The position numbers were made by a program, and so were the translations under genes. From Planctomycetaceae bacterium (lineage in GTDB: Bacteria > Planctomycetota > Planctomycetia > Planctomycetales > Planctomycetaceae), in NCBI GenBank assembly GCA_041398825.1, contig JAWKTX010000002.1, forward strand, positions 592,406 through 656,405: a DNA stretch of 64,000 nucleotides. Reading direction: 5' to 3'. Positions 56,475-63,939 of this stretch are shown here, piece by piece. A model generated the notes under the pieces. It was not told where the DNA came from and did no database searches. It saw only the letters and a list, made by a program, of their open reading frames with translations. Positions within the stretch are counted from its first letter, which is position 1, and the number at the start of each line of letters is the position of its first letter.

Positions 56475-56852
56475 TTATTTGCCGTTTTTCGTCTGACTCG
56501 CACAACCAGCATAGGCATCCCATATCCATTCAATGGTGCCAGCATCAACCTTTCCCGATAACTTCTTACCGACGCGTGCTTCGAATGCGGCAATGTCTCC
56601 GGTGCCGGTTTGAAATGCAATCAGGTTGTTCCCGTGAAGGTTACGCGTCCAGTCGACCATGCATCGCCACTCACCGGGACTGAGGCTGTTAGGCTTCTTT
56701 GCGTACAAGCCGTCGATGTGAGTTTCAAGTTTCCTCGCGTTGTGAGTGCGTCCAATAATGCTTTGCTCAATGGCAGGAAGGCACAGACAAACGAGAGCGA
56801 CAATCGCAACCGAAAAAAGCAGTTTTTTGAGGCTGGATTGCTTTTGTATGCG
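56475..56852 (-). CDS. Small membrane-anchored hypothetical protein with no standard start codon
   Basis: Translation of this frame is protein-like for about 125 residues: a basic start (RIQKQSSLKK), a hydrophobic helix (LLFSVAIVALVCLCLPAI), then a soluble part (LYAKKPNSLSPGEWRCMVDWTRNLHGNNL ... EWIWDAYAGCASQ). The frame is open to about 56880 but contains no ATG, GTG or TTG before the hydrophobic helix; the first TTG is at 56708, after it. Either CTG or another rare codon starts it, or the start has been mutated and the gene is decaying. It is 15 bp from the next gene. Confidence 0.45.
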   Translation of the reverse strand, partial: RIQKQSSLKKLLFSVAIVALVCLCLPAIEQSIIGRTHNARKLETHIDGLYAKKPNSLSPGEWRCMVDWTRNLHGNNLIAFQTGTGDIAAFEARVGKKLSGKVDAGTIEWIWDAYAGCASQTKNGK

Positions 56853-56953
56853 GAGGAAATCTGAAGACGATCTGCATCACGGATGCGGCGGGAGTTAATC
56901 TTGATTCCCAAATCCACAGGTAATCAATCCGCTGGTTCACGGCATGGTCCCGC

Positions 56954-57556
56954 CTACTTGTCGTTGCTTTGCAGCGCAACACGCTCTGCAGGTGGTGGAC
57001 CTACCAGGACAGCCACATATGCCAGCGGTTTTTCAACGGGATTCGTTTCTGATAATCCCGGGGCAGAATAGGGCAACACCGGTTGAACGGCTCGAGTCCC
57101 GGGTTCATCCAGCATTGAGACCTTCGCCTCGTATCCACTGACAGGATACCAGCCACCAACGAGAACCGAAACGCGGCCATCTTTTCGTTCAGGAAGGTCG
57201 CCCTCCACTGGGCAAAAGAGACTTGAGTTCTTCGCGACAAGACGACCATCCCAGACGCGATTATTGACTTCGTCGTCCGAAAGCAGCCCGTCACAAACAG
57301 GCACCCAATTTGTGACCGCAAAATACTCAGACACGCCAATCGTTTCCAGCTGATCTGAGACCCATCCTTCGACGTTAGGGCCATCCTGCATCGGAGTGCG
57401 TGCAGTGACCGGCATAATCACCTTGACGAACACCTGATTGAATTGCCGCCTCGCGATCGAACCGGGCGTAGGATTCTGGGCTCGAAGCTCCGCAACAGCG
57501 GCAAAGGTCGTGACCGTGAAGACAACCAGCAGTAAGTCAAACCTACGACATTTCAT
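56954..57556 (-). CDS. Secreted hypothetical protein
   Basis: A 200-residue protein with a signal peptide (MKCRRFDLLLVVFTVTTFAAVAELRAQ). The ATG at 57556 has GAGG six bases upstream, so I prefer it over the start 12 bp upstream. The mature part has no recognised domain; VFVKVIMPVTARTPMQDGPNVEGWVSDQLETIGVSEYFAVTNWVPVC and several beta-strand-like stretches stand out. Located between a small gene and a dispersed repeat. Confidence 0.6.
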   Translation of the reverse strand: MKCRRFDLLLVVFTVTTFAAVAELRAQNPTPGSIARRQFNQVFVKVIMPVTARTPMQDGPNVEGWVSDQLETIGVSEYFAVTNWVPVCDGLLSDDEVNNRVWDGRLVAKNSSLFCPVEGDLPERKDGRVSVLVGGWYPVSGYEAKVSMLDEPGTRAVQPVLPYSAPGLSETNPVEKPLAYVAVLVGPPPAERVALQSNDK

Positions 57557-57575
57557 TCCGGACCTCACAGCGTGT

Positions 57576-57656
57576 CAACAGCCTGTTGCAAAAGGGGACT
57601 GGCTCGAGCAGGAGACCTTAAAACACGATGGTTTCCAGTCGTCCTGTTCCTGGCAT
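57576..57656. repeat. Dispersed hairpin element, copy 4 (left part)
   Basis: About 80 bp: AACAGCCTGTTGC, then GGGGACTGGCTCGAGCAGG, AGACCTTAAAACACGATGG and TTTCCAGTCGTCC, as in copy 3. The right terminal arm is missing or diverged. Confidence 0.85.
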
Positions 57657-57819
57657 GAGTTTCAGAGACATCGAGCAATCAATCTGGTTGACTATGCCAG
57701 CAATCACATCGAGTGATCCGTGAAGCGGATCCGCCTGAACGACTGCTCAGCGATTCACGCCACTATTTTTCAGTGTGTCTGTTTTTCAGTATGTCTGTTC
57801 TCGGAAACACACGCGACGG

Positions 57820-58191
57820 TCATTCGCCGCCTGGTTTGGATTCTGGGTCGTCCCGGCGAAAGTGGTAAGAACGCTGGACCTCGCAAATACGCACCGTGTA
57901 AGCAGTATACCAAAGTCGTCGACCAAGTTCCTGGACATTGCGATGTTCGGAAACTGCATACCAGGCCCTGATGGCATCCAGATCACGCCAATATGAAACA
58001 GTAATTCCTTTAAGGTCTGCGTCGCGTACCGAGTCAATACCAAGGAAACCGTCCTGCAGGGTAGCGAGCTCGAACATACGTCTTGCCGCAATCGAGTAGT
58101 CGATGCCGTCGTCCAGTTGACGGCGTGAAGTAAAGATAACCGCGAAATGCGATTCTGAGTGAATACTTGCGAGGGGGGAGGTGTTCTGCAT
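57820..58191 (-). CDS. Antibiotic biosynthesis monooxygenase (ABM) family protein
   Basis: A 123-residue dimeric ferredoxin-like-fold protein: HFAVIFTSRRQ, YSIAARRMFELATLQDGFLGIDSVRDADLKGITVSYWRDLDAIRAWYAVSEHRNVQELGRRLWYTAYTVRICEVQRSY. This is the full ABM pattern, including G-F-L-G, I-T-V-S-Y-W and the W-Y near the C-terminus. Members are small cofactor-less oxygenases or sensors of stress metabolites. Start at 58191 is tentative; the N-terminal 12 residues look less conserved. Confidence 0.87.
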   Translation of the reverse strand: MQNTSPLASIHSESHFAVIFTSRRQLDDGIDYSIAARRMFELATLQDGFLGIDSVRDADLKGITVSYWRDLDAIRAWYAVSEHRNVQELGRRLWYTAYTVRICEVQRSYHFRRDDPESKPGGE

Positions 58192-58261
58192 CAGGCGGAC
58201 AGGTAAAGGTTTTCAGCTTGATAATGCCACGCACCACGAGTACTGTTTCGCCGGACTCCAG

Positions 58262-58756
58262 TCACGTCGTTCCCACGATGACGGTCGGTCGGATCCTGGC
58301 GATTTCGTTGACGATGCGCCGAGTCGGAATTCCATAGTTGCCGTAGAGCTCAAAGGTACCAGACAGCGTATGGATACGAAATGACTCCGGCCCACCATCA
58401 AAGTCGATCTTGTTAATCTCTGTAATGTCTTCCAAGACCACAGAAAACGATTTGGAGACCAAGTCACCAGGAATCGAGCACGTTAGCGACTTCGTGTCGA
58501 GTGTGACACAAACGTCGCGTCGAATTGAAGCGACGGTAATCGCTATCCAAAGCGATATAACCAAGTTCACTCCGAGAATAAGGCCCATAATCACCGTTCC
58601 CAGCTTCGGTCCGATTCTATCGGAGGACAGACAGACGCCGACCCAGGGCCAAATGTTGACCGACAGGAATACGACGAGGGCCGAAGTGAAGATCGAGATG
58701 GCAAGGGTGCGTATCCACGATCGACGATACGCAAACAACGTCGTCGTCCTACTCAC
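58262..58756 (-). CDS. Two-helix membrane protein of unknown function
   Basis: About 164 residues. The GTG at 58756 has AGAAGG nine bases upstream, so I prefer it; an ATG at 58798 is also possible, and the frame continues into the duplicated segment at 58778. Two hydrophobic helices (IRTLAISIFTSALVVFLSV and IMGLILGVNLVISLWIAITVA) are followed by a small beta domain (VCVTLDTKSLTCSIPGDLV..VVLEDITEINKIDFDGGPESFRIHTLSGTFELYG), which resembles a PH-like/bacterial membrane-flanked domain in outline. No function can be assigned. Confidence 0.6.
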   Translation of the reverse strand: MSRTTTLFAYRRSWIRTLAISIFTSALVVFLSVNIWPWVGVCLSSDRIGPKLGTVIMGLILGVNLVISLWIAITVASIRRDVCVTLDTKSLTCSIPGDLVSKSFSVVLEDITEINKIDFDGGPESFRIHTLSGTFELYGNYGIPTRRIVNEIARIRPTVIVGTT

Positions 58757-58777
58757 GTATGGATGCCTTCTGTTGAT

Positions 58778-59422
58778 GCATGACGAATTGCCATCCATGC
58801 GACAGCAGGATGCTGGCGTAGAGATCGAGCGCTGAACTTTGCTGCTTTGCGAGTGCTTGCGGCTAGGTTGTTGGCTTGCGGGATTCATCACGATCATGGA
58901 TCCGCTGCGGAGCAGTTTACTGATGGGGCAACGGGTTGTCACCCTGAGATTGGCGATTTGATGGTGATCGGATTCCGGCGGATTTTGGCATTGATTCGGA
59001 TGCGACTGTTGTTCGAGAAGCGATTGCGGCGGCATCCTCGAAGTGACGCAGCGGCGAAGAAATCGGTTTCTGTTTCGAAACGATCTGGACAACGACTTGT
59101 GTTGTCAGAGACGCTGTCATCCATCCGGTTCCTGCGATCGATACCATGCTGGCCTCGCATCGCTGCGAAAGATGTCTCGCTGTCTGCATGGCCCGTTCGT
59201 CGAAGTGCGGGCTGGCTGGAGCTCCTGTGAATTTTATGCAAACGGAGGCGGGGCTGACTGTGATTCGTTGTAGAGTGAATCCCGTCCGCAATTTGGCGAT
59301 GAAACCGGGCAGACGGAGTAATTGCAAAGCTGGGCCTGAAAATCACAACTCGTCATCGCGGACCACCCGGACTCAATAAAAACGGTGCCTGACCCCTTTA
59401 GTGTCTTGCCCCTTTAGTGTCT
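58778..59422. repeat. Duplicated 645-bp segment, copy 1
   Basis: More than 90% identical by eye to 60869-61512 and in the same orientation. It starts GCATGACGAATTGCC, where copy 2 has GCATAACGAATTGCG, and ends with tandem CCCCTTTAGTGTCT motifs. Frames on both strands differ in length or contain stops between the two copies, and base differences give many amino-acid changes, so I regard it as non-coding or decayed. Confidence 0.9.
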
Positions 59423-59423
59423 G

Positions 59424-59501
59424 CGAGTTCCCTACAACGAAGAAAAATACATCCAGCGACTCAAAGAAACCGGCTCACCCCTGGCAAAACTCATCTCGTA
59501 A
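59424..59501 (+). pseudogene. Short C-terminal coding remnant
   Basis: Directly after the duplicated segment a 25-codon frame begins RVPYNEEKY and ends SPLAKLIS before a TAA. It looks like the tail of a protein whose upstream part was lost or replaced by the repeat; the duplicate at 61512 has different sequence after its end. Identity unknown. Confidence 0.3.
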
Positions 59502-59579
59502 ACTACGACAGCGAACTCAAGACATCGCCGGCCAGGCCAGCTCACGCCAAACCATGAATCTGTTGATAACTCGAAGAAA

Positions 59580-59639
59580 AACTAACACTGACCGTTGCAC
59601 TGATGACTCAGATGTCTCCGGTTCACGGTTTTGTTCGCC
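59580..59639 (-). other. attC-like recombination site G, 60 bp
   Basis: On the minus strand it starts GGCGAAC (59639-59633), the exact reverse complement of GTTCGCC that begins the neighbouring cassette (site A), and ends GTTAGTT (59586-59580). The arms share AAC and ACCGT complementarity around an unpaired centre. Weakest arms of the array, but the box match supports it. Confidence 0.5.
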
Positions 59640-59736
59640 AAGCATGTATCGGAAAAATCACCAGATGACGGTTGCGATTAACAGGCACACGCGTGCCACT
59701 GATAGGAGATAGAACGGAACCGTCAGGCGACGGCTA

Positions 59737-60216
59737 TCACTCGCGTATTCGAGTCGTGAGCATCTTCCACCTGAACCCGTTACTATCAACGAACTCGCCT
59801 TCAAGCTTTCCGAATTCTTTCAGGGAAAGCAGGGCTTTTCCCTGAAGAGGCTCCGCCCATTGTTTCGGTCCCTTTAGGCCTCGCAGCAACGTGAACTCTA
59901 CAACGGCCTTCTTCTCTTTCAGGAGCGGCTTGCTTACGCCGATTTCGACGGTCCATTCTTCGCCGGGTTTCGCAGCCTGATACACCTTTAGGTCGGATAC
60001 TCGATACGCTCCGCGGATTGTATCCGGCCGTTCTGGCGTGCTCCGAGGCAGCGGGGAAAGGGTGAAGTACCAGATGGCTCCCTCGACCGATCCAGCCGCC
60101 TTGAGAAACTGTTCTTTGATCGCGGCTTCTCGAAGAGTGTCCTGCGCGAAGGATTGTTGTGAAACCGTTACGCAAAGAACTGCAACGAGCAGCGAGGCGG
60201 TATAGGACGTTCTCAT
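59737..60216 (-). CDS. Secreted hypothetical protein in a cassette
   Basis: A 159-residue protein with signal peptide (MRTSYTASLLVAVLCVTVSQQSFA) and GGAG seven bases before the ATG. The mature part (AAIKEQFLKAAGSVEGAIWYFTL ... AYRVSDLKVYQAAKPGEEWTVEIGVSK ... VEFTLLRGLKGPKQWAEPLQGKALL) is beta-rich and of unknown family. It begins 70 bp after box GTTCGCC of site A and its attC box is GGCGAAC of site G, so it is a complete cassette. Probably exported. Confidence 0.72.
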   Translation of the reverse strand: MRTSYTASLLVAVLCVTVSQQSFAQDTLREAAIKEQFLKAAGSVEGAIWYFTLSPLPRSTPERPDTIRGAYRVSDLKVYQAAKPGEEWTVEIGVSKPLLKEKKAVVEFTLLRGLKGPKQWAEPLQGKALLSLKEFGKLEGEFVDSNGFRWKMLTTRIRE

Positions 60217-60285
60217 TCTCGATCTCCTCTGGCCGTAAAGTCGACCATTTAAATTATGATGAATTGAGAGGCTGTCACCAAGTAT

Positions 60286-60375
60286 GGCGAACGACCAGCA
60301 TCACCGGATGCGGCAGTAAGATAGACAATTTCAAAAACCGTTGCTCCCGAATTCCGGTGCATGCGATGGTTATGC
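60286..60375 (-). other. attC-like recombination site A, 90 bp
   Basis: Minus strand: GCATAAC (60375-60369) ... GTTCGCC (60292-60286). The arms are complementary over GCAT-CACCGGA (plus strand, 60298 region) and TCCGGTG-ATGC (60353 region), with extrahelical bases, and the centre carries the TTTCAAAAACCG motif seen in sites B and D. Confidence 0.78.
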
Positions 60376-60382
60376 GTTCTGG

Positions 60383-60778
60383 TCAGCGATTCGAGTCCGG
60401 AGATTCAGGTGATGAATGACTAGCCTCGTGGAGCCGAGCCGATTCTCGCAAACCTGCCAACGTGTTTATGAATGCGTCGTGTGCTTCGTCTGTAGCTCTG
60501 ACAACCAATGTGGTAATGCAGTCAGTCTGCATTACCTTGGCATTGAAGCCGGGAGTGTGGCCAATTGCGCTACGACAGAGCATAGCCACGGCAGAAGCAT
60601 CGGTAACGTACTGCCCTTGCGGTGAGAGGCGATAGATGGGCAGATCTTTGATGGAGTATGCACGACTGGTTAATCGGGGCAGTGGTTCCGTATCCGCGGC
60701 GACTACATGAAATGCAAAGAACGCCGCTGCGATAACAGCAATTGCGGGAAGCACTAGACGTTGGCGAGGCGTAGACAT
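60383..60778 (-). CDS. Secreted hypothetical protein in a cassette
   Basis: A 131-residue protein with signal peptide (MSTPRQRLVLPAIAVIAAAFFAFHVVAA); GGAG lies eight bases before the ATG. The mature part (AYSIKDLPIYRLSPQGQYVTDASAVAMLCRSAIGHTPGF ... DCITTLVVRATDEAHDAFINTLAGLRES) resembles the short secretin/TonB N-terminal-like ferredoxin fold only weakly. Its stop is seven bases from site A (box GCATAAC); the matching GTTATGC box lies 91 bp upstream, at 60875-60869. Function unknown. Confidence 0.7.
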   Translation of the reverse strand: MSTPRQRLVLPAIAVIAAAFFAFHVVAADTEPLPRLTSRAYSIKDLPIYRLSPQGQYVTDASAVAMLCRSAIGHTPGFNAKVMQTDCITTLVVRATDEAHDAFINTLAGLRESARLHEASHSSPESPDSNR

Positions 60779-60868
60779 GAAAGAACTCCGTTCAGCAGGT
60801 CAGGCGGTAAAGGATTTGCAGTCGCCATTGTATGGATTACCACGAAACAATCCATGGCAGTCTGTGAC

Positions 60869-60875
60869 GCATAAC
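60869..60875 (-). other. attC-type half-site GTTATGC (site F)
   Basis: On the minus strand GTTATGC is the exact reverse complement of the GCATAAC box that follows the gene at 60383-60778. It marks the start of that cassette and coincides with the edge of the 645-bp duplicated segment. A convincing second arm was not found, so this site is probably decayed. Confidence 0.45.
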
Positions 60876-61512
60876 GAATTGCGATCTATGCGACGGCAGG
60901 ATGCTGGCGTATAGATCGAGCGCTGAACTTTGCTGCTTTGCGAGTGATTGTGGCTCGGTTGTTTGCTTGCGGGATTCATCACGATCATGGATCCGCTGCG
61001 GAGCAGTTTACCGATGGGGCGACGGGTTGTCACCTTGGGATTGGCGATTTGACGGTGGTTCGGTTCCGGCGGATTTGGGCTTTGATTCGGATGTCACTGT
61101 TGTTCGAGCAACGATTGCGGCGGCATCCTCGAAGTGGCGCAGCGGCGAAGAGATCGGTTTCTGTTTCGAAGCGATCTGGACAACGACTTGTGTTGTCAGA
61201 GACGCTGTCATCCATCCGGCTCCTGCGATCGATACCATGCTGGCCTCGCATCGCTGCGAAAGATGTCTCGCTGTCTGCATGGCCCGTTCGTCGAAGTGCG
61301 GGCTGGCTGGAGCCTGTGAATACTGCGCAAACGGAGGCGGGGCTGACTGTGATTCGTTGTAGAGTGAATCCCCGTCCGCAATTTGGCGATGAAACCGGGC
61401 AGACGGAGTAACTGCAAAGCTGGGCTTGGAAATCACAACTCGTCATCGCGGACCACCCGGACTCAATAAAAACGGTGCCTGACCCCTTTAGTGTCTGACC
61501 CCTTTAGTGTCT
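60869..61512. repeat. Duplicated 645-bp segment, copy 2
   Basis: Near-identical to 58778-59422. It is bounded by half-site F on the left and, four bases after its right end, by the box of site H, so it occupies a whole cassette position between attC-like boxes. A plus-strand frame of 153 codons (60901-61362) is open here but has several stops in copy 1. The right end carries GTGCCTGACCCCTTTAGTGT followed by a second copy of GACCCCTTTAGTGT. Confidence 0.9.
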
Positions 61513-61515
61513 CTC

Positions 61516-61583
61516 CTTGAACAAAAGATTAGACCTCGGCTCCGCTAATCGCGTCGCGAGTTTCCAATCCACTGGGGTTAGCT
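61516..61583 (-). other. attC-like recombination site H, 68 bp
   Basis: Minus strand: AGCTAAC (61583-61577) ... GTTCAAG (61522-61516). Arms show GATTGGAAACTCG against GATTAGACCTCG. The AGCTAAC box is the exact reverse complement of GTTAGCT of site B, which starts the cassette of the gene at 61600. Confidence 0.55.
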
Positions 61584-61599
61584 GCTGACGTTTTTCAGG

Positions 61600-62082
61600 T
61601 CAGCCGCGCACGTACTCGTCACTATCATCTTCCGGCTCGTTTTCGACGCGCTCCTCGTAATCGTCTGGGATCTTATCCGGATCTGCGGGAAGCCACTGTT
61701 CCTTGGACTTGCGGTAGCACTTCTTGCGATACGAGAACTTCTTGATTATGTTTTCGATTTCCTTGAGCAACTTCACCTTCTTGTACCACATCGATCCGCA
61801 CTCACCACATCCCCAATAAGACTTCTCGCCGTCATTCTCGACGTAGTCCACGAAGCCAGCGCACGCAGAAACCGGACAGCGATAAGTGGGTGTGGAAACG
61901 ACGGTTCCGTCTTTGCCTGCTACAACGGCTGTTGCATCTATCTTTGTATATTCATGGCAACGCGGACACTCAATCGCGAGTTTCTCCCACTGGCTATTCG
62001 CGCACCTTCGAATCATGTCCGCTTGCTTCGTTTTCAGCGGATAAAATCGTTCGCCGCATTCTTCGCAAATAGCCGAAGACAT
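61600..62082 (-). CDS. Multi-zinc-ribbon protein in a cassette
   Basis: A 160-residue soluble protein. The ATG at 62082 has GGAG eight bases upstream; the longer frame to 62205 would run through site B and is rejected. Cysteine pairs CEECGERF, CPRCHEY, CPVSACAGF and CGECGSMW suggest two zinc ribbons. The C-terminal third is basic (KKFSYRKKCYRKSKEQW) and then acidic. No known family recognised; nucleic-acid or protein binding is plausible. Cassette 4 of the array. Confidence 0.72.
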   Translation of the reverse strand: MSSAICEECGERFYPLKTKQADMIRRCANSQWEKLAIECPRCHEYTKIDATAVVAGKDGTVVSTPTYRCPVSACAGFVDYVENDGEKSYWGCGECGSMWYKKVKLLKEIENIIKKFSYRKKCYRKSKEQWLPADPDKIPDDYEERVENEPEDDSDEYVRG

Positions 62083-62111
62083 CTCAAAACTCCGAAATGA
62101 CTGATTGCTGC

Positions 62112-62203
62112 AGCTAACGCCGCGGTTAACCGGGCCGCGGCCAACCAAGGTTGATTTCAAAAAGCCGCACGACCCGCGGCTCCGGTTGAACCGATTGTTC
62201 GGC
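62112..62203 (-). other. attC-like recombination site B, 92 bp
   Basis: Minus strand: GCCGAAC (62203-62197) ... GTTAGCT (62118-62112). The arms pair over CGGTT-AACCGG-GCCGCGG with two extrahelical bases, an arm of about 20 bp. The centre contains GATTTCAAAAAGCCG. The strongest palindrome of the array. Confidence 0.82.
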
Positions 62204-62229
62204 ATCGATTCTCTGGCAAGGGTCAGGGT

Positions 62230-62685
62230 TCACATCTTTGCCAACAACTCGGTGTATCCATTGTATTCGTTCTTCCAGTCGGCGTAGCAGCCAACAAGGC
62301 CGCACGTCGGGCAATGGCAACCAAGGTACAACCAACGGACGTCGTGTGACAAGGAATCGTCTTGATTTCGATACCGATGAATGCCAGCCGTAATCTGGAA
62401 AACATCTCCTTCACAGATGCATTCGTGCTGCGAAGGTTCAGCCTCATCTACGAAGTCAGCACTGTCACCCATCAGGTGTTCACAACCGCAGTTGCTGCAT
62501 CGCCGGATTGCTACTCCCGCATTTTCGTCCGTCAGAAAGTGGAACGTATCGTTGCCACAATCGCATCTGATGTCGGTGAAGTCGTCAACCGGATAGGCAT
62601 TCCTATCGCTGTAGCGCTCCAGTTCGGAGCGAATGTCCGCGTGATTGTCTCCGTACCAGTAATCACCACGTTTCACGAGCGTCAT
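62230..62685 (-). CDS. Zinc-ribbon-containing protein in a cassette
   Basis: A 151-residue soluble protein with several Cys clusters (IRCDCGNDTFHFLTD, IRRCSNCGCEHL, LYLGCHCPTCGLVG) and a conserved-looking basic/aromatic start (MTLVKRGDYWYGDNH). The Cys pattern (CxC, CxxC, CxCxxC) fits one or two zinc ribbons. It starts 18 bp after site C and stops 27 bp before site B; both boxes match (GTTCGGC/GCCGAAC). Function unknown. Cassette 3. Confidence 0.72.
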   Translation of the reverse strand: MTLVKRGDYWYGDNHADIRSELERYSDRNAYPVDDFTDIRCDCGNDTFHFLTDENAGVAIRRCSNCGCEHLMGDSADFVDEAEPSQHECICEGDVFQITAGIHRYRNQDDSLSHDVRWLYLGCHCPTCGLVGCYADWKNEYNGYTELLAKM

Positions 62686-62702
62686 AGACAGTCACTTCAG
62701 AT

Positions 62703-62793
62703 GCCGAACGCCGACGGTCACGGGATTGTGCCGGACGGCCTTGTTTTGAAAATTACGGGTTGTGCACAATTCCCGTGCACCGTTTTGTTAGCT
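62703..62793 (-). other. attC-like recombination site C, 91 bp
   Basis: Minus strand: AGCTAAC (62793-62787) ... GTTCGGC (62709-62703). On the plus strand the left arm AACGCCGACGGTCACGGGA pairs with TCCCGTGCACCGTTTTGTT, leaving one extrahelical base. Its left half is almost identical to site E. Confidence 0.82.
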
Positions 62794-62913
62794 GAACTTG
62801 CGCGGATTGCCGACCACAAGATTTCTGTCGGTAATCGCCGCATTGTTTGCGCAACTGTCTAGCGTTACGACTGTGAATTGTGCTCACTTGCGATTTGACA
62901 GTCGAGTGAAAAT

Positions 62914-63249
62914 TCATATTTGAGAAGTCTCAGAAGCTGATAGGTGGTCGCCGATTTCGCAAGACGTAATCTTGATGCGCTTGTCGAAACAAACGACCGT
63001 GCGGCAGATGGGGCACGTGATCGACCAGCATGGAAGCCGATCCCATGCGACTTGGGTGCCGGCTTTGCGAGCAAGCCTGACGCCGCATTGAGTGAGAGAT
63101 TTTCTAGTAACGCCGTCGATCGTTGAGCCGCATTCCGGACAGGTCTGGCCGTTGATTTGCACGGTGACCTTAGATTCTTCGAGGATCATGAGCGGCTTGG
63201 TGAGCGCGTAAATCGGGAGGGTTGCGATCTGGATGAGGCGAATCAGCAC
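62914..63249 (-). CDS. Zinc-ribbon protein with hydrophobic N-terminus in a cassette
   Basis: About 111 residues from GTG 63249; an ATG at 63189 is an alternative. The frame to 63294 overlaps site D and is rejected. The N-terminus is hydrophobic (VLIRLIQIATLPIYAL), possibly a membrane anchor. Two Cys pairs, CPECGSTIDG and CPICRTVVCF, form a likely zinc ribbon. Its cassette boxes GTTAGCT (site D) and AGCTAAC (site C) match. A 120-bp stretch between its stop and site C has no gene. Cassette 2. Confidence 0.55.
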   Translation of the reverse strand: MLIRLIQIATLPIYALTKPLMILEESKVTVQINGQTCPECGSTIDGVTRKSLTQCGVRLARKAGTQVAWDRLPCWSITCPICRTVVCFDKRIKITSCEIGDHLSASETSQI

Positions 63250-63275
63250 AATGATGGAACGTCTCTCCCATTCCC

Positions 63276-63366
63276 AGCTAACGACTGTCATCACTGGGTG
63301 GCGGGAATGGACTTCGATTTCAGAAACCGCTGGCGACCGCCACTCCGGTGGATGGCTTGGTTATGC
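63276..63366 (-). other. attC-like recombination site D, 91 bp
   Basis: Minus strand: GCATAAC (63366-63360) ... GTTAGCT (63282-63276). The arms pair over CATC-AC-GG-TGGCGG with mismatches and extrahelical bases. The GCATAAC box contains the TAA stop of the CHAT-like gene. Confidence 0.8.
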
Positions 63367-63924
63367 TATGCTCCCAGGCTTGTATTCGTCTTCAAATTCT
63401 ACTCTGTCGTGGCAAAAGAAATCGTAGCCAGTTCCTTGCGAAGCACGGAGCACTGCGGTTGATGGTTGTTCTCGTCGAACTTCCATGTTGTAGACAAATA
63501 TGTGGAACCCGGCGCTGATATCTTGGCCGGTAACAGTCCAACGTGGCCCGCAGACATAATCTATTTGAGAGCAGTAATAGAACAGTTGGATTGCAACCTT
63601 CTTTAGTCCCCCACGGCAGCATCCGAGAAGCAAGATGGATTCCGGGTTCAAACATTCCGCTTCGCAAAGAGCTTCCGCAAAGACACTCCAGTCGACCGAG
63701 ATAGAGCCGTCGGCCTCGCCAAAGCCAGTGAGATCCGCATGGGCTGCGAGATAAACATAGTCGTATTTGCCACCTGCACAGAGATCGCTTTTGAAGGTCG
63801 CCATGTCGGTGAGGTATGAGGTGCAGTGGGCAATTCCAAACATGTCTGCCACGGTCTTGATGTGATCGATCTCGGACGAGCAGACGTCATTTGCCGCCTT
63901 GATGATGAGCAGCCTTTTCGGCAA
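63361..63924 (-). CDS. Small CHAT/caspase-like protein in a cassette
   Basis: A 187-residue protein. The start is TTG 63924, with AAGGAG seven bases upstream. The sequence fits a compact caspase-fold (CHAT-type) protease: a first strand (KRLLIIKAAN), a His motif (YDYVYLAAHADLTGFG), and a Cys motif after a strand (SILLLGCCRGG). These give a possible His-Cys dyad. The later strand (IDYVCGPRWTVTGQDISAGFHIFVYNM) also fits. CHAT proteases occur in defence and programmed-death systems; here partners are unseen. Its stop lies in the attC box GCATAAC, and its start is 16 bp from site E. Cassette 1. Confidence 0.6.
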   Translation of the reverse strand: MPKRLLIIKAANDVCSSEIDHIKTVADMFGIAHCTSYLTDMATFKSDLCAGGKYDYVYLAAHADLTGFGEADGSISVDWSVFAEALCEAECLNPESILLLGCCRGGLKKVAIQLFYYCSQIDYVCGPRWTVTGQDISAGFHIFVYNMEVRREQPSTAVLRASQGTGYDFFCHDRVEFEDEYKPGSIA

Positions 63925-63939
63925 CGGATTCTCCTTTTG

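Noticed and set aside
59650..59736. Inverted repeat TGACGGTT...AACCGTCA as a further attC site
   Set aside because: The AAC/GTT ends are on the inside rather than outside, opposite to attC sites; more likely a simple hairpin.
60901..61362. 153-codon plus-strand frame in the duplicated segment
   Set aside because: The matching frame in the other copy has several stops, and differences between copies are not mainly synonymous.
62083..62205. N-terminal extension of the 61600 zinc-ribbon gene
   Set aside because: Would translate through attC-like site B; the ATG at 62082 has a ribosome site.
63250..63294. N-terminal extension of the 62914 gene
   Set aside because: Overlaps attC-like site D; a start after the site is expected.
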